The notes: a model not told the origin generated them from the letters alone. Shown: positions 10,743-21,298, counted from the first letter of the stretch. The stretch: 64,000 bases of DNA from Iris pallida (GCA_029216955.1 JANAVB010006998.1:1912692-1976691), one strand, 5' to 3'. A program made the numbers and translations.

Positions 10743-11741
10743 TTGCATACTTCTGATTCTGAAGCTGGGGGTACTCAATCTCTTGAGTCCGAAACTGATA
10801 GTGTTGATTCATACTTCTATATTAATCCTTCTGTATCTTCAAGAGAGGTTGAATCCTACGCTATTGGAGACGAACCAGAGACGTCATCTGTTAATACAGA
10901 ACAACGTCTCACTGCTGTTGAGCAATCATTAAAAGACATGCTTAACATGATGCAAAGCATGCACCAGATAATAACGGCTCAGCAAACTGCTCAACCAACA
11001 ATTGTAACACCGGTTCAGGCAGCAGCACCAACTCAAGATAGCCAAGGGATTGATATACCTTTGAATATCCAAGAGCCTGCTGTTAACCAAAATTCTGTAT
11101 CTCCAGATCCCATCATTCCAGAAGATGTACCATCTCTGGTCGGGATTACGGTATAACCGACAACTTTTCAATCAAATGTGCTTCCACAAACCAGCGAAGC
11201 CATTCAAGCAGTGCGTGAGCTCAAAGCACAATTTGAAGTTTTGAAGCAAAAGGATCAACTCCAGATGTTAGGGATTAAGCAACCTTATCCTCCTCATTGG
11301 AATGATGTACCCTTTCCACCGAAATTCAAGCCACAGTCTATGGTATTGTTTGATGGAAAGGCTTCTCCTATTCATTATATCAATTACTTTGATATTATGA
11401 CTGTATATTTGCAGAAAAATGATGCACTTCTCACTAGAGTATTCATAGGATGTTTGACGGGTTCAGCTTACGACTGGTATCGTAGTTTACCCGACAATTG
11501 CATTTCGTCTTTTGTTGAATTTAAGGCAATGTTTCTCTCCCGTTTCTATGAGGGAGGTATGGACATGAACATGTCCTCCTTAATAGAAATCAAGCAAATG
11601 GAGAAAGAAGATACTCGGACGTTCATTGAACGTTTTCGACAGACGACTTTAAAGATGCCCCCTGGTATGCTAGATTCAGCGCTGATTGATACATGTAAGA
11701 TGAATCTGCGACCATCTATCGCTGTCTTCACGGGTTCCTAA
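10743..11741 (+). pseudogene. Tat gag, capsid part, with an internal stop
   Basis: One phase runs through 10743-11741 with TAA at 11154-11156. The first part is acidic/Ser-rich with a heptad-like segment (EQRLTAVEQSLKDMLNMMQS). The second part holds the retrotransposon gag domain: FDGKASPIHYINYF, FIGCLTGSAYDWYRSLP and a FVEFKAMFLSRFYEG-to-FIERFRQTTL segment. Gag would package the element RNA. The stop at 11739 and the next coding phase at 11882 imply a frameshift in 11742-11881. Confidence 0.8.
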
Positions 11742-11881
11742 TTCACAGATTGGGCTTCGTTTATCATAGCAGCAGTTTCTGCCAAGACCAATGGTAGGTT
11801 GGCTCGTGAACATGGATAATTTTTGCCTCTGAGGATAAAGGAAAGAAAAGTAATCCTGGTAATAATTCCGACAATCGTAAT

Positions 11882-13921
11882 ATGAAAGGAAAAAACACTC
11901 TTATGGTCAATCTTTCCAAGAATAAAACGACGCCGAATAATCAGGAATCTTCCAGGCCAAAAGAAGAATACTCTTTTGACGAAAGTGATATCCCAGGGAT
12001 ATTCCAAAGTCTGGTGAAGAGTGGCAAACTCCAGATTCTGGAGCCAAAGAGGCCTAATGAAGTGAATCTGACTGACAATCCTAAATATTGTATCTATCAT
12101 AGATACATTAATCATCCTACCAGTGCTTGCTATATTTTGAAGAAGAAAATCCAAGAACTAATAAATAGTGGTGCTATTGCTTTAACCAATGATGACCACA
12201 CGGTTACAACCAATATGGTTTCTCTTCAATTTGGAGATTTTCCTCCACAACAAGTACCAGATAGAATTGTCCCAATTCCGAAGGCGACGATGAAGATTTT
12301 GAATATCCCGCCTGCCAGGGAGGAAAATGAAGGATTGTTGCCTCTTACATTAAAGAATGGTGAAATTATGTTGGTACATCCTGACTTAATACCTGAAATG
12401 AAAGATGAAGGTAAACCTTCAAAATCCAAGAAAGGTAAGAAAGTCAAAACCTGCAACACGATTTCTCATGTTATTCCAGATCCTGATGATTTGGATCATC
12501 TATGGGATGGCACTCCTTTGGAAGATAGACTAAGAGGATTGAACATATGTCCTCCAAGTCTAGCTCTTCCTACCAAGCTCAAGCTTACTCATCAGCAGTG
12601 GCTAGCCATGAATAGTGTTCCCTTAAACAGGGCACAACAAGTCTTCGCTGCTTATGAAAAGGCTCCTACAGGGATTTTTCCTTGTATCCCGAATCCTTTT
12701 CCTCCCGTAGCTGCAGAGACGGTTATTCCTCATTCTCCTGTAGTCACAGAGATCTTTTCTTCTTCCTCTATGGAATTACCTGTTGAAAGTCCACTGCCTA
12801 TTCACTTGTACAGTCAACAATCTATCCTTCTTATGAAGAAGATGGGTTATGACTTTCAAAAGGCAGAATGTTTGAATTATGATAAAGGGATACGACTTCC
12901 TTTACAAATTCAAAGTCAAAAATCCACTGTTGGATTGGGTTCTGAGGTTCCTCATAACAATCCTTACAAGAAGAAGACTAAGGAACGGAAGATTAAATCC
13001 TACAATATGGTACTTCCTTTTTTTGAGTCTGAAGAAGAAACTTTTGCTGGTACAAGATCTGGAAAAGAGTACCACAAAGATTATGAGGGATCCTCCAAGG
13101 AAGCTGAGAATGTTGAAACACCATCAACTCAACCGTCTCTTGCTCCTGCCGTGGTTGAAAAGGGAAAACAGAAAGCGGTACGCTTCGATGTCCCGTTGAA
13201 GTCTACTTCTAGTCAGGGGGTAATGATGAAACCCTATAAATTTGATATTTTAGACCAGTTAGCTAATACTCCGGCTAGATTATCTATCTTCGAGTTGCTT
13301 CGCCTTTCTAAAGAAAGCTGCGAAACTTTGAGTGAAGCTTTGCTTCAAGCTGATTCCTGCTTAGCTCAACTCAAAACTCCTAACAATATACCAATATCAT
13401 GCCCACAATGTCATAGTGTGATAGAAGTAATTCCCAACATCACTTTCACACAAGAAGATATGTTGTTGAAGCATAACAAGCATGATAGGCCTTTGTGTTA
13501 CACTGGGTATATTGAATCCATTGAGGTTGACAGAATTTACATTGATCATGGGTCTTCCATTAGCATAATTCTTCAAAGTATGCTAAGACCATTGAAGATT
13601 CCTACCAGTGATCTGACTTACACTAGTACCACAATAGTTGGTTTCAACTCTGGAAAGAGTAAACCACTGGGGAAGATTCGTCTGAAGATTCAGATTGGTG
13701 ATCTTCGAACTTTGGCAACATTTTATGTTATTAACTCAGACGTATCTGACACTATTCTTCTTGGAAGACCATGGTTACATGAGCATAACATCGTGCCTTC
13801 GACTCTCCACCAATGCTTTAAGTATGTGGATCCCCAAGGGGTTGTGAAGACTGAGTTTACTGATATCAATCCTTTCAAAGGTGTTGAAGCCTATTTTTCC
13901 GACTCAAGGCTTTACAAATAA
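11882..13921 (+). CDS. Tat gag C-terminus and aspartic protease, 679 codons
   Basis: Near the N-terminus CIYHRYINHPTSAC is the CxYH-type knuckle seen in Tat gag proteins (about residues 69-82). A long low-complexity linker follows. The protease is at about residues 535-660: YIDHGSSISIIL gives the catalytic Asp in the DxGSS form usual for this clade, with ILLGRPWLHEHNIVPS as the conserved C-terminal signature. CPQCHSVIE about 100 residues before the catalytic Asp is a Cys pair of unknown role. It is the longest undamaged frame of the element. TAA at 13919 is followed by open sequence in the same phase, so the stop may be a nonsense mutation. Confidence 0.8.
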   Translation: MKGKNTLMVNLSKNKTTPNNQESSRPKEEYSFDESDIPGIFQSLVKSGKLQILEPKRPNEVNLTDNPKYCIYHRYINHPTSACYILKKKIQELINSGAIALTNDDHTVTTNMVSLQFGDFPPQQVPDRIVPIPKATMKILNIPPAREENEGLLPLTLKNGEIMLVHPDLIPEMKDEGKPSKSKKGKKVKTCNTISHVIPDPDDLDHLWDGTPLEDRLRGLNICPPSLALPTKLKLTHQQWLAMNSVPLNRAQQVFAAYEKAPTGIFPCIPNPFPPVAAETVIPHSPVVTEIFSSSSMELPVESPLPIHLYSQQSILLMKKMGYDFQKAECLNYDKGIRLPLQIQSQKSTVGLGSEVPHNNPYKKKTKERKIKSYNMVLPFFESEEETFAGTRSGKEYHKDYEGSSKEAENVETPSTQPSLAPAVVEKGKQKAVRFDVPLKSTSSQGVMMKPYKFDILDQLANTPARLSIFELLRLSKESCETLSEALLQADSCLAQLKTPNNIPISCPQCHSVIEVIPNITFTQEDMLLKHNKHDRPLCYTGYIESIEVDRIYIDHGSSISIILQSMLRPLKIPTSDLTYTSTTIVGFNSGKSKPLGKIRLKIQIGDLRTLATFYVINSDVSDTILLGRPWLHEHNIVPSTLHQCFKYVDPQGVVKTEFTDINPFKGVEAYFSDSRLYK

Positions 13922-15157
13922 GAGCATGTGAAAAAGATATCAGATATGGCTGAAAATCAATCATCTGCTGAAGATCAGTCAATTAACGAAGATCCGCCAG
14001 AAGAGCAACCTTTGAATATCAAAGTCAAAGGGCGAATCCAACCCCAACCTGTCAACAATCAACCTTTGATGATCAAGGTTAAAGAAAGAACTCAAGCTTT
14101 ATCTGAGGAATCAATAAATGTTCCTGTTAAAAGCTAAGTTCAACCTCTTGTGATTAAAGTCAAAGGACATATATTTCGTACGAATGATCCAGAACCTCCT
14201 TTGATTGTCAATCTTGGCAAATCTACGCAGAAGACGGATGATAATCCACTAGTGATTAATCCGAAGCGTAGCAGTCAAATTGTAAATGATGTAAATATTG
14301 ATCATTCTGTACTTATTGATATCAATGAAGATTCCCTTTTCGAGTATATGGCTGTCAAGTTTATTGAAAGAATGACTTTATCTTCTGATAATCAAAGTCA
14401 TCAATATAAAGACGACATAGACACAGAGGAAACCTTATACATTGACAATAAGGAAAATTCTTTTCCTCCTCATGTCGATGTTGGACCTTATGCTCAAAGG
14501 TTTCTAACATCTTCTCCCTATCTTCTTCCTGTAGCCGCTTCATCGCAAGCTTGTGTAACTTATAGACGTCACAAAGAATCTTATTTTATGGTTCCGTCTG
14601 ATAAAAAAAAACAAGCACCAAATTGTGTTTGGCCTGGCTAGAAATATCCCTGTTGCTCAGACAGATAATTTGAGAGATAAAATAAAAGAAGAATACAAAT
14701 TGACAGATATAGTCAACAATCTCTCAAAATTATCCAGAATATGGGGTATGATTTAAAGACTATGCAATGTCTCAATCAAGGCAAAGGTAGACGATTAACA
14801 TTACGTGGTGACCCGTTTTACCAGAACACTCGTCATGGATTGGGATATGATCCGTCCCATATGTTTAATGACGATATACAAGAAGAATTCTCTTCTAACT
14901 CTTCACAATAATCAGATTCAGAAGAAGTCCAATTCATTGAATCCGATATTTCTCACTCCTTGTATGTTAAAGGAGACTATTTTGATGAATCTGAGCAAAT
15001 ATTTTCAGCTTACATGGTTCAAATTGATGGTAAATCCGAGCCATTTGAGAATGATCCTTGGGCTCCACAGATGGACACTCAATGGGAGCTTCGTTTTGAA
15101 CAATAACAACCACCTACAGAGGACGAGATTATCCAGATTGACGTTGGAGATGGAACT
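13922..15157 (+). pseudogene. Protease-RT linker with degenerate peptide repeats
   Basis: The protease phase continues after the TAA to 14137 and 14641 with two further stops. It contains at least five variants of a repeat: QPLNIKVKGRIQ, QPLMIKVKERTQ, QPLVIKVKGHIF, PPLIVNLGKSTQ and NPLVINPKRSSQ (13990-14280). After a phase change at about 14740 the Tat-typical GYDL, then NQGKGRRLTL, then HGLGYDPS block appears, matched at 35862-36000 in the second Tat copy. In Ogre-like elements this interval may be spliced; I see no convincing intron border and make no splice call. Confidence 0.6.
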
Positions 15158-16549
15158 ATGCCCAAACCAATATTCATCAGTAAGAATCTTTCTGAAGATG
15201 AGAAGGAAGAATTGATAAAACTGATCAAAGAATATATTGATATTTTTGCTTGGAGTTATGAAGATATGCTAGGTTTAGATCCCAAAGTTGCTACTCATAA
15301 ACTCAATATTCTTCCTAATGCTAAGCCTGTAAAACAATAGCAACGGCATTTTCGACCAGATATGATGGATGCAATTGAAGCAGAAGTCAAAAAGCTGATC
15401 ACGTGTGGTTTTGTACGTGAAGAACAACACCCCGATTGGGTTGCCAACATTGTTCCTATTATAAAGAAGAACGAAAAAGTCCGAGTTTGCATAGATTTTC
15501 GAGATCTTAATGCAGCTTGTCCAAAAGACGAATTTCTACTTCCAATTACCGATGTCATGATAGACAATACATGTGGTTTTGAATGCATGTCTTTCATGGA
15601 TGGATTCTCAGGATATAATCAAATTAAGATGCATCCAGAAGATGAGAAGCATACCGCTTTTCGTACACCCCTTGGGGTTTACTGCTATACGGTGATGCCG
15701 TTTGGTCTTAAAAATGCCGGTGCCACATATCAACGGGCTATGAGCAACATATTTCAAGAACATCTACGGAAGACAGTAGAATGTTATGTAGATGACATTG
15801 TTGTTAAGAGTCGATCAAAAGATAATCACATTCAAGACTTGAAGACAGTATTTGAATTGATGCGCCAACATCAATTGAAAATGAACCCTACTAAGTCTTT
15901 CTTAGGGGTTTCCAGTGGCAAGTTTTTAGGATTTGTCATTACTTCTTAGGTTATCCATGTTGATCCTGATAAAGTTAAAACAATTCTTGAAATACGTCCT
16001 CCACGCAATTTAAAAGAACTCCGTGGCTTCCAAGGTCGCATTGCATATACCAGGAGATTCATATCCAATCTCTCTGGAAGATGCCAGCCTTTCTCCCGTC
16101 TATTAAAGAAGGGTGTATAATTTGTTTGGGATGAAGTATGTCAGAAAGCCTTCAATGACATCAAGAAATATCTTACAAATCTACCTGTTTTGGTACCTCC
16201 AGTGATAGGAAGACCATTTTTGCTATATGTTCGAGCTTTGGATCATTCACTTGGTGCTCTTCTTGCACAAAAAAGTGATATAGGGCATGAACAAGCGATT
16301 TATTATCTTAGCCGAATGATTGTCGGAACAGAACACAGGTATACTCCTGTAGAAAAGGAATGTCTGGCCTTGGTTTTTGCTGTCCAAAAGACAAGACATT
16401 ATGTGAAAGGACAGACTATCCATGTCATCTCCAGAATAAACCCCATTCGGGTATTGATGAGAAAGCCGAGCATTCTTAACTCTAGGTTAGCTACATGGGC
16501 GATGTTGCTCACCCTTATGACATGGTTTATATACCTCAAAAATCAGTGA
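15158..16549 (+). pseudogene. Tat reverse transcriptase and first RNase H
   Basis: A single phase runs through with stops at 15338, 15947 and 16118. RT signatures by residue of the 15362-15949 part: VCIDFRDLNAACPKD at 42-56, FMDGFSGYNQIK with the first Asp at 80, and the YVDD catalytic box at 142-145. The connection and gypsy-type RNase H (VRALDHSLGALLAQ, then YYLSRMIVGTEHRYTPVEKE) follow from about 16200. It copies the RNA into DNA and degrades the RNA strand. The catalytic residues are retained; the nonsense codons inactivate the polyprotein. The second RNase H begins in another phase, overlapping at 16495-16549. Confidence 0.9.
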
Positions 16550-17271
16550 AGGGTCAAGCATTAGCTGATTTCTTAGCTGCTCATCCTATACCGAAAACAT
16601 CAAAGTTATATGATGAACTTCCAGATGAAGTTCTAGATTGCAATATAACTTTGAAAAATAACATTTGGCAATTATATTTTGACGGAGCATCACGGGTTGG
16701 ACCTAAAGGTAATATTATCTCCGGGGTAGGAATCGTCTTGGTTTCTCCTGACAAAATGGTCATATACCGTGCCTATTCTCTCAATGAACCATGCTCCAAT
16801 AATGTAGCAGAATATAATGCTCTATTGATTGGTCTCCAAGTCGCAAAACAATTGGATATTGAATTCTTGGAAGCCTATGGAGACTCTCGGTTGATTGTTA
16901 ATCAGGTTAGAGGGACCTATGAAGTCAGAAATCCTGATCTCATCCCTTATCATCAAGTATTAGTCAAATTAGTCCTTTCATTCAAAAGATTCTTTATTGA
17001 ATTCGTACCACATTCTCAGAATGTGGAGGCTGACGCTCTTGTTAGCCTAGCTGCAGATTTGGTTGTTCTAATCCGAAGACAAAATACAATTACTTTGTTG
17101 GACCGAGATTTATTCTATGTCAAGAATAATTTGTGTATTGAACTGAGTTATACTATAGAATCAAGCTCTCAGCAAAGGGATTGGAGAACTCCATTTATTG
17201 ATTACGCGGTTCATAGAATTTTACCTGAAGATCTAAAAGAAGCTGCATCAATTAAAAGACGATCATTTTGA
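16495..17271 (+). CDS. Tat second (archaeal-type) RNase H domain
   Basis: LYFDGASRVGPKG carries the first acidic residue. NNVAEYNALLIGLQ, then AYGDSRLIVNQV, then VEADALVSLAA supply the other three of a D-E-D-D set. A second RNase H between the gypsy RNase H and integrase defines the Tat clade. A +1 phase difference from the RT frame marks a frameshift near 16500. The frame ends at TGA (17269-17271) and continues in the same phase in the integrase from 17272, so the stop is a simple nonsense change. Confidence 0.85.
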   Translation: MGDVAHPYDMVYIPQKSVKGQALADFLAAHPIPKTSKLYDELPDEVLDCNITLKNNIWQLYFDGASRVGPKGNIISGVGIVLVSPDKMVIYRAYSLNEPCSNNVAEYNALLIGLQVAKQLDIEFLEAYGDSRLIVNQVRGTYEVRNPDLIPYHQVLVKLVLSFKRFFIEFVPHSQNVEADALVSLAADLVVLIRRQNTITLLDRDLFYVKNNLCIELSYTIESSSQQRDWRTPFIDYAVHRILPEDLKEAASIKRRSF

Positions 17272-18437
17272 TTCTATTATGATTCATCTTTACATATGTT
17301 ATATCGTCGTTCATATGATGGACTTTTACTGCACTGTCTTTCAGAAAGTGAAGCTAAACTGATACTACGAGAGGCTCATGATGGTGTCTGTGATGCTCAT
17401 CAACCAGGTCCGAAATTACAGGATGGCATTCGAAGAATGGGATACTATTGGCCTTCCATGATAGCAGATGCTGTGGACTATGCCAGAAGATGTAAAGCAT
17501 GTCAGATTCATGCTGATTTTATTCATCAACCGTCTAAATTTCTACATCCTACAACTGCTTCTTGGCCCTTCGAAGCATGGGGTATGGATGTCATTGGTCC
17601 TATTAACCCTCCTTCTGTTAAAGGACATCGGTTCATATTAGCTATAACCGATTACTTTTCTAAGTGGGCAGAAGCAGTTTTCCTTGCTGAAGTGAAAACA
17701 TCTAATGTGATCAGCTTCATCAAATATCATGTCATTTATCGCTTCAGGATTCCTCGACGAATAATTCATGACAATGGTCCACAATTCACCAGTCAGACAT
17801 TTTATCGGTTCTGTGATAAGAATCGAATTCAAAATTTGGTTTCTACGGCTTATAATCCAGCTGCTAATGGTCTTGCCGAAGCTTTCAATAAGCCTATCAT
17901 TAAACTTCTCAAAAGTTTGTCTCTTCTAATAAACGTAATTGGAAGGAGAAACTTGGAGAATATTTATGGGCTTATCGAACAACAGTCCGAACTCCTACTG
18001 GTTTTACACCATTTTCATTGGTTTATGGATGTGAGGCTGTTCTTTCCTTGGAAATCCAGATTCCGTCTCTTCGAATAGCTATTGCTAATGAGCTAACTAT
18101 AGAGACCAATGATCGCTTACGACTCCAAGAACTTGAAGGATTGGACGAGAAGCGTCTTCAAGCACAATAGCATATTGAACTATATCAAGCCCGTATATCT
18201 CGAACTTTCAATCGTAAAGTTAAAGAGAGGGTATTCAAGATTGGCGAGTTGGTATTAGCCGTTCGAAGACCGATGATTATGACTCATAAAAGCAAAGAAA
18301 AATTCCAAGCGAAATGGGAAGGTCCTTATGTAATTGAGATCGTATTTTCTAATGGCGCCTATCGGTTATTAAAGCTTAATGGAGATCTACTCATGATGCC
18401 AACCAATGGCAAATTTCTTAAGAAGTACTATGTATGA
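17272..18437 (+). pseudogene. Tat integrase, frameshifted near its C-terminus
   Basis: The zinc-binding region has His at residues 28 and 35 (AHDGVCDAH) and CKAC at 66-69 of the 17296 frame. The core has Asp98 (WGMDVIGPI), Asp159 (IIHDNGPQFTS) and Glu195 (ANGLAEAFNK), a complete D,D,E set. The frame is lost near 17930-18078. The C-terminal part reappears in another phase at 18249-18437 with KWEGPYVIE and ends KFLKKYYV. No chromodomain is present, as expected for Tat. The same C-terminus appears in the remnant at 60385-60511. It inserts the DNA copy into the genome; here it is inactive. Confidence 0.85.
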
Positions 18438-18496
18438 AGAAAAATGATGATGAAAATAAAGTTTCTTTTATTATTATTTTTGTTCAAGACAAAAGA

Positions 18497-18793
18497 TTAA
18501 GGACGAGGGCCACTGCCTTCGCCTTCCTTATTGAATACATAGTCAGCCAATGCATAGAAAGCATCATTGCCAGAGCTCATAAAAAATTTGCAGACAGCCA
18601 TCCTCAGTGCTTCTTCTTCAGGAGTTTTTTTTGGCTCCACTAAGAAAGCAAGGATATCTTGTGGTGGCTTGGGCGTAGAAGAGTTCTCGCTTACTTCGGT
18701 TGGGCCTGACATTGGCTCGACGGGGTGTGTCTCGATGACGTCCTCAACCTTTATGGAGACTTCATTCTTTTGCTGCATATCCTTGGAAGACAT
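18497..18793 (-). CDS. Antisense ORF 3 of the Tat element (98 aa)
   Basis: Reads from an ATG at 18793 (MSSKDMQQKNEV) to a stop at 18497, tail-to-tail with pol and only 60 bases from the pol stop. A minus-strand TATA-like CTCCTATAAACAG lies about 55 bases upstream (18847-18854). The N-terminal half is acidic/Pro-rich (VEPMSGPTEVSE). The C-terminal part, EEEALRMAVCKFF then FYALADYVF, looks helical. No domain is recognised. It could be the last exon of a longer antisense gene starting at 20402 or 20962; a possible acceptor, CCTTTTCAG, lies upstream near 18900. A frame in the equivalent place, at 61029-61304, supports this as part of the element. Confidence 0.45.
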   Translation of the reverse strand: MSSKDMQQKNEVSIKVEDVIETHPVEPMSGPTEVSENSSTPKPPQDILAFLVEPKKTPEEEALRMAVCKFFMSSGNDAFYALADYVFNKEGEGSGPRP

Positions 18794-18846
18794 TTCCAAT
18801 AGAGGAGTGGAAATAAGAATGAAACGTTACAAAGAGTTTTCGTCTG

Positions 18847-18854
18847 TTTATAGG
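18847..18854 (-). promoter_or_regulatory. TATA-like box of antisense ORF 3
   Basis: Minus-strand CTCCTATAAACAG, about 55 bases before the ATG at 18793. The spacing suits a short 5' UTR. Confidence 0.35.
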
Positions 18855-19129
18855 AGAGATCTGTTGATGAACTGGTCTTTGAAAACAACCTTTCATTCCT
18901 GAAAAGGTCTGTCCGTTCATTTTATCAGGTTCATCCATTTAATTATAGAATTGAATCAATATTTTCTTTTTTCGAAAGTTATGTTGGTTCATTCATCCAT
19001 TAATATGGACATATATGCTCATGACGTCTGTCTCCTTATTCCCCAGCTACCAAGGTTTGGTTAAGCAGATTTCTTGTTTCCTTGAAGAGGGATTTTAAAT
19101 CTTCTATTTTATCAATTGATCAAAAAAAG

Positions 19130-19360
19130 TGGGATTCGTTATTTATCATATTTTTATGACCTTTGGATAAATATTAAATCCACTTACTTTTCTTATCTAT
19201 CATTTCCATTTGACCTCTGCATAGATATTAATCTACTTTTTTCTCTGAGTTCTTACATGCTGTCATATCCATAATACCTCTGATAGTATTGTATACTCTA
19301 AACAGAAAACAAGACTTTATTATCTATCATGTCCATACTACTTTTGGATAGATACAAATC
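19130..19360. repeat. Four diverged copies of a TATCATGTCCAT...CTCTGGATAGATA unit
   Basis: Copies begin near 19140, 19194, 19262 and 19320. Each has TATCATNTCCAT, a pyrimidine-rich middle and a GGATAGATA-like end. Start and end are partly inverse to each other (TATCTATC / GGATAGATA), so each unit could fold back. Similar units occur at 60680-60840 in the other Tat remnant. Confidence 0.5.
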
Positions 19361-19559
19361 ATTGGGCATAGAAGACTTGTCATTTTTATTCTCATTTCAT
19401 CATAAAAGTCTATTACATTTCTTAGACTGTCTTACAAATCATAATGGAAATCTATTACAATCTTAGATTTTCATTCTATACAACAACGATGAACTAATCA
19501 AGATCTATTTCTTCTTTGGATCTCCTTCATCGGATTCGTTGTTGGTGTCAATTCCTTAC

Positions 19560-20402
19560 TGTCTGAGCCTCAATGACGACCAGAACAGAAGGAATCAAAC
19601 TCTGGTCTTCTCTCTCAGACGAGAGGAGAATCCCAGAGTATGGTAGCCCGAAGACGTGTTGCTGCCAATACAATTGGTGGAGGAATGGCGGCCTTTCAGA
19701 GAAGATAGGAATGTATCCAGCATTGGGATACAATTTCTAGTCCTGCCGTGAAAGGAACTCTACTACCCAATTTCTCGGGATAGAGTTGACTCCACCATCC
19801 AACTTTCCGTGTATAAAGGCTCTTCCTACCATCTGAGGAAGACCCTTTTATCCCACAGAAAGTTCTGAGTTGTCTGATTTGTGCGTCAAAAGCGCATGAG
19901 CTCCCTTATGCTGATGTCAGAAGAATACTCCTCACAGCGTCAAAGTCGCTAATACCGGTTCTGGAAAAATTCTTCAGCCAAGCTTCTGCAGAAGACAACA
20001 GAAAAATCTTATCATCAGTCACTTACTGATCAATTAAAGATTATTGCTCATGCACCCTACTCAACAAGGTTTCTACGCCCGTGTCTCATGTGCACCCTAT
20101 TCAACAAAGGTTTTTTACGCCATTGTTTCATATGCACCTCATTCAACAAGGCTTTTACGCCAATGTTTCATGAGCATATTATTCAACAAGGCTTTTACGT
20201 TCGTGCATCTTACGTATAAGATTCTACGTCTGTCAAAGATTTACACTCATGGGCATCTATTTTCGACAAAAAAGTTTAAAGGCAGACGATTGTTTTACGA
20301 ATTAAACTTACCATTGAGGTCAAATAATTCGGCTCTGAGAATTGTTGAATCAACGTCTGTCGACCGAGCGTACAGAAGAACAGCATCAGAAAGCATCATC
20401 AT
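19560..20402 (-). pseudogene. Antisense spliced gene 2 of the Tat element, two exons visible
   Basis: Exon 1 is 20402-20312 (91 nt; ATG three times in a row, then LSDAVLLYARSTDVDSTILR). The intron is 20311-19986 with donor GTAAGT and acceptor TTCTGTTGTCTTCTGCAG. Exon 2 is 19985-19560, ending at another donor-like GTAAGG. The splice joins in phase. Exon 2 reads AWLKNFSRTGISDFDAV, reaches TAA at 19908-19906, stays open in the same phase (GRKSLYTRKVGWWSQLYPEK), and after a phase change near 19740 continues as SERPPFLHQLYWQQHVFGLP. A canonical minus-strand TATA (CTTATAAATAGC) lies at 20458-20468, 56 bases upstream. The product is unknown; I cannot place it in a family. The nonsense and frameshift mean that this copy is dead. 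Confidence 0.5.
20049..20205. repeat. Four tandem copies of an approximately 40-bp unit inside the predicted antisense intron
   Basis: Units start at 20049, 20087, 20129 and 20169 (spacing 38, 42, 40). Each contains CAT, a GCACC-like stretch, ATTCAACAAGG and TTTTACGCC. The unit carries the TTTACGC word that is spread through the element. Confidence 0.8.
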
Positions 20403-20457
20403 TTGCTAGAAGCTATCTTCGAAAGAATGAGAATGTATAAAACATTCTTTGACTCAG

Positions 20458-20468
20458 CTATTTATAAG
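20458..20468 (-). promoter_or_regulatory. TATA box of antisense gene 2
   Basis: Minus-strand CTTATAAATAGC matches the plant TATA consensus and lies 56 bases before the ATG at 20402, with no ATG between. Confidence 0.5.
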
Positions 20469-20717
20469 GGTTGAAGAAACGGTTGGCATGAGTCTATTTC
20501 GGGAAAGATCCTACTAAAAAGGCCCTCGTGACCATAAAGCAGATGCCACGTGTTTTTTTGTTTCCCTTGGGAATAAACAACCATAAATGCAGTTAAAGAA
20601 GTGTTGAACAATTCTATGTACCAACCGATGAGATTAACATCAAGATTTTATTTATAAAAAAGAGGGAAGTGGACCCCTACACATAAAAGAGTCGCAATAC
20701 ATGGAATATTATTTTTT

Positions 20718-20962
20718 TATCCTTCGTTGGGCTGACGAAGGGAGTTACCTAAGTCGTGCATGTTGCGAATCCCAGAGCGACGAATCAAATTAAGAAACGC
20801 TTCTGCATCACCTGATCCATCTTACGCAGTTGAAGGACCACCATCGATGCGACTGAAGACTGCTGGAGTCAATCCAAAGCACCCTACAAAGTTGCGTGCT
20901 CGCTCAAAATCAATCCTGGAGCTCGAAGCCTCTTCATTGTTAATCTTTTTCTTTGGCACCAT
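20718..20962 (-). pseudogene. Antisense ORF 1 of the Tat element, nearest the 3' LTR
   Basis: An ATG at 20962 opens MVPKKKINNEEASSSRIDFE. After 46 codons a TAA (20824-20822) interrupts, and the same phase continues for 34 more codons (EAFLNLIRRSGIRNMHDLG) to 20718. A donor-like GTAACT follows GACTTAG near 20748. A minus-strand TATA-like TATAAATAAA lies at 21002-21011, about 40 bases upstream. The start resembles MAPKK in the remnant at 546-719, also just upstream of an LTR. It may be a separate small gene or an upstream exon of antisense gene 2. Confidence 0.45.
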
Positions 20963-21286
20963 GTCACTATGAGGATGAATGGCAAGAATGAAGAATTTCT
21001 CTTTATTTATACAATCAAATCAACTCTTCATATTCCTTATGGAAAATTGCTCATTATTAATGCAAACTTGGAGAGGTGAAAAGGCATTCGAAAGTTTCGA
21101 GAAGAAAATTCATTGTGACGGTTAAGTGTTGACCGACACTATTTCTTGATTTTACGTCGACTGTTGGACATCCCCACTTTTACGCAGATGACTATTGAGT
21201 ATCCCAAATTTTACGCTGACTAGTCAAATCTCAACTTTTACGCTTCTGTTCAAAGTGTTTCAAATTTTGAAGACATTTGAAAACTT

Positions 21287-21298
21287 TGAAGGGGGTCT
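21287..21298 (+). promoter_or_regulatory. Polypurine tract of the Tat element
   Basis: TGAAGGGGGTCT lies directly before the 3' LTR start at 21299. The purine core primes plus-strand DNA synthesis. A near-identical run precedes the remnant LTR at 1113. Confidence 0.75.

Noticed and set aside
13922..15157. An Ogre-type intron between protease and RT
   Set aside because: The protease phase stays open to 14641 apart from single stops and contains peptide repeats; no convincing donor/acceptor pair was found, so I left it as broken coding sequence.
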